Source: Frankiales bacterium
GTDB lineage: Bacteria; Actinomycetota; Actinomycetes; Mycobacteriales; SCTD01
Reading direction: 5' to 3'
NCBI GenBank assembly: GCA_025965495.1
Contig: JAOPWW010000116.1
Coordinates: forward strand, 1 to 6,431
Length of the DNA: 6,431 nt
A program made the translations under genes and the position numbers. The notes beneath the pieces are model-generated. The model ran no database searches and was not told the origin of the DNA. It saw nothing but the letters and a program-made list of their open reading frames with translations. Each line of letters begins with the position of its first letter. Position 1 is the stretch's first letter. Shown here one piece after another: positions 5,460-6,431 of this stretch.

Positions 5460-6413
5460 GCGCTGGTCCTCGACCACCATCCGCAGGATGCCGGCGAGGT
5501 CGACGGTCTGGGCGAACCCGATCGTCTCGCGGGCCCGGGTGGTGTCCGGGACGCGGCGCTGCATGTCCTCGAACCCCTCCTCGTAGGCCTCGTCGTAGGG
5601 CACGAAGCGGATCTTGCTCGAGGAGCCCGTCACGTCGACGACCTGCCGGGCGAGGTCCTCCATGGAGACCTCCTCCGAGCCGCCGAGGTTGAACGCCCGC
5701 CCGCTCGCGTCGGGGTGGTCCATCAGCGCGAGCAGGCCCGTGACGACGTCGCCGACGAAGCAGAAGCAGCGGGTCTGCTGGCCGTCGCCGTAGACGGTGA
5801 TCGGCTCGCCCTTGATCGCCTGGCCGACGAAGCGGGGGATGACCATGCCGTAGTGGCCGGTCTGGCGCGGACCGACGGTGTTGAACAGCCGCACGATGAC
5901 CGTCGGCAGGCCCTTCTGGCGCCAGTACGTGTAGGCGAGGATCTCCTCGATCGCCTTGGCCTCGCTGTAGGACCAGCGGCTCTTCAGCGGGGACCCGAGG
6001 ATCCGGTCGTCCTCCTCGCCGAGCTTGTCGCTGGTGTTCTTGCCGTAGATCTCGCTGGTGCTGGTGACCAGGACCTTCGTGCCGTGCTTGTGGGCCTTCT
6101 CGAAGACGATCTCGGACCCGCGGATGTTCGTGGCGAGGCTCTCCAGCGGCTTGTCCACGATGAGCTGCACCCCGACGGCGGCGGCCAGGTGGAAGCAGAC
6201 GTCGGCGCGGGCCATGACGTCGTCCATGAGGTCGGCGTTGAGGATGCTGCCCAGGACGAACTCGACGTCGTCGCGCTTGCGCAGGTGCTCGATGTTCTCG
6301 AGCCGGCCCGTGCTGAGGTTGTCCAGCAGGATGACGGAGTCGCCGCGGGCGAGCAGGGCGTCGGCGAGGTGGGAGCCGATGAAGCCGGCCCCGCCGGTGA
6401 TGAGGGCGCGCAC
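5454..6413 (-). CDS. NAD-dependent nucleotide-sugar epimerase/decarboxylase-like enzyme (extended SDR)
   Basis: Cytosolic extended short-chain dehydrogenase acting on a nucleotide sugar. The 319 residues are full length. The Rossmann NAD motif GGAGFIG is at 7–13, with D31 after β2 (LLDNLSTG) typical of NAD preference. HLAAAVGV follows at 75–82. The active site shows STSEIYG (T119, S120, E121) and YSEAK with Y149 and K153. The substrate-binding half has RLFNTVGPRQ (175–184), ITVYGDGQQTRCF (205–217) and FEDMQRRVPD (281–290). The overall pattern resembles UDP-glucuronate decarboxylase and UDP-glucose/UDP-GlcNAc 4-epimerase relatives. S-E-x-Y-G and the R-x-P-D segment lean towards UXS, but substrate cannot be settled by eye. 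Start GTG 6413 has no ribosome-binding site but has a TAGCCT box 6 bases upstream. It is the first gene of an operon with the WecA-like transferase. Sampled GC (62–70%) is somewhat below the neighbours. Confidence 0.94.
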   Translation of the reverse strand: MRALITGGAGFIGSHLADALLARGDSVILLDNLSTGRLENIEHLRKRDDVEFVLGSILNADLMDDVMARADVCFHLAAAVGVQLIVDKPLESLATNIRGSEIVFEKAHKHGTKVLVTSTSEIYGKNTSDKLGEEDDRILGSPLKSRWSYSEAKAIEEILAYTYWRQKGLPTVIVRLFNTVGPRQTGHYGMVIPRFVGQAIKGEPITVYGDGQQTRCFCFVGDVVTGLLALMDHPDASGRAFNLGGSEEVSMEDLARQVVDVTGSSSKIRFVPYDEAYEEGFEDMQRRVPDTTRARETIGFAQTVDLAGILRMVVEDQRR

Positions 6414-6419
6414 CGCGTC

Positions 6420-6425
6420 AGGCTA
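6420..6425 (-). promoter_or_regulatory. Putative −10 box giving a leaderless SDR–WecA-like operon transcript
   Basis: On the minus strand TAGCCT fits TANNNT and ends 6 bases before the GTG start at 6413, the spacing expected for a leaderless mRNA. No purine-rich ribosome-binding site lies between. The −35 region falls outside the window, so the promoter is only half visible. Confidence 0.5.
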
Positions 6426-6431
6426 GTCGGG

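Noticed and set aside
3809..5692. 627-codon plus-strand frame over the acyltransferase and WecA-like genes
   Set aside because: It is out of frame with the acyltransferase, antisense to two motif-rich genes, and its Gln/Asp/Arg/His-rich sequence looks like a reverse-complement artefact.
6058..6426. 122-codon plus-strand frame antisense to the start of the SDR gene
   Set aside because: The minus strand encodes the conserved Rossmann fold here; the antisense frame has no recognisable features.

Overview
The window is very GC-rich (roughly 63–80% in the 60-base lines I counted by hand), with dense, tightly packed genes and a strong C/G bias at third codon positions. Together with an actinobacterial-type DapD, a probable ferredoxin–dapC junction, and what look like leaderless promoters, this points to an actinomycete (Actinomycetota). 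I cannot name the genus. I see no tRNA, rRNA, CRISPR array, insertion sequence or phage gene.

Left part (1–3243): a succinylase-branch lysine/meso-diaminopimelate cluster. The last 18 codons of a probable ferredoxin (fdxA tail, + strand) run straight into dapC (+, succinyl-DAP aminotransferase). dapC is followed by a long imperfect hairpin (about 1172–1240) and meets dapD (−, tetrahydrodipicolinate N-succinyltransferase) tail to tail. dapD and dapE (+, succinyl-DAP desuccinylase) are divergent, with only 29 bp between their start codons. The three consecutive enzymes DapD → DapC → DapE turn tetrahydrodipicolinate into LL-DAP, used for peptidoglycan and lysine. They lie side by side but on alternating strands, so they are not one operon.

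Right part (3240–6413): cell-surface glycan genes. A multipass acyltransferase-3 family protein (+) starts inside the dapE stop codon, so it is probably translationally coupled to dapE. It ends tail to tail with a polyprenyl-phosphate sugar-1-phosphate transferase of the WecA/TagO/MraY superfamily (−), the two stop codons sharing a CTAG. That gene is the second of a two-gene minus-strand operon. The first gene is an extended-SDR nucleotide-sugar epimerase/decarboxylase-like enzyme, with a probable leaderless promoter at the right edge.

Working model (inference): the SDR enzyme makes or interconverts a nucleotide sugar, the WecA-like enzyme starts a lipid-linked glycan on polyprenyl phosphate, and the acyltransferase may O-acylate a cell-envelope glycan. 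The DAP genes supply the peptidoglycan peptide. Nothing here is a clearly new system. The points most worth checking are the non-canonical dapC start, the long hairpin, the dapE–acyltransferase coupling and the noncanonical Asp-Asn motif in the WecA-like enzyme.
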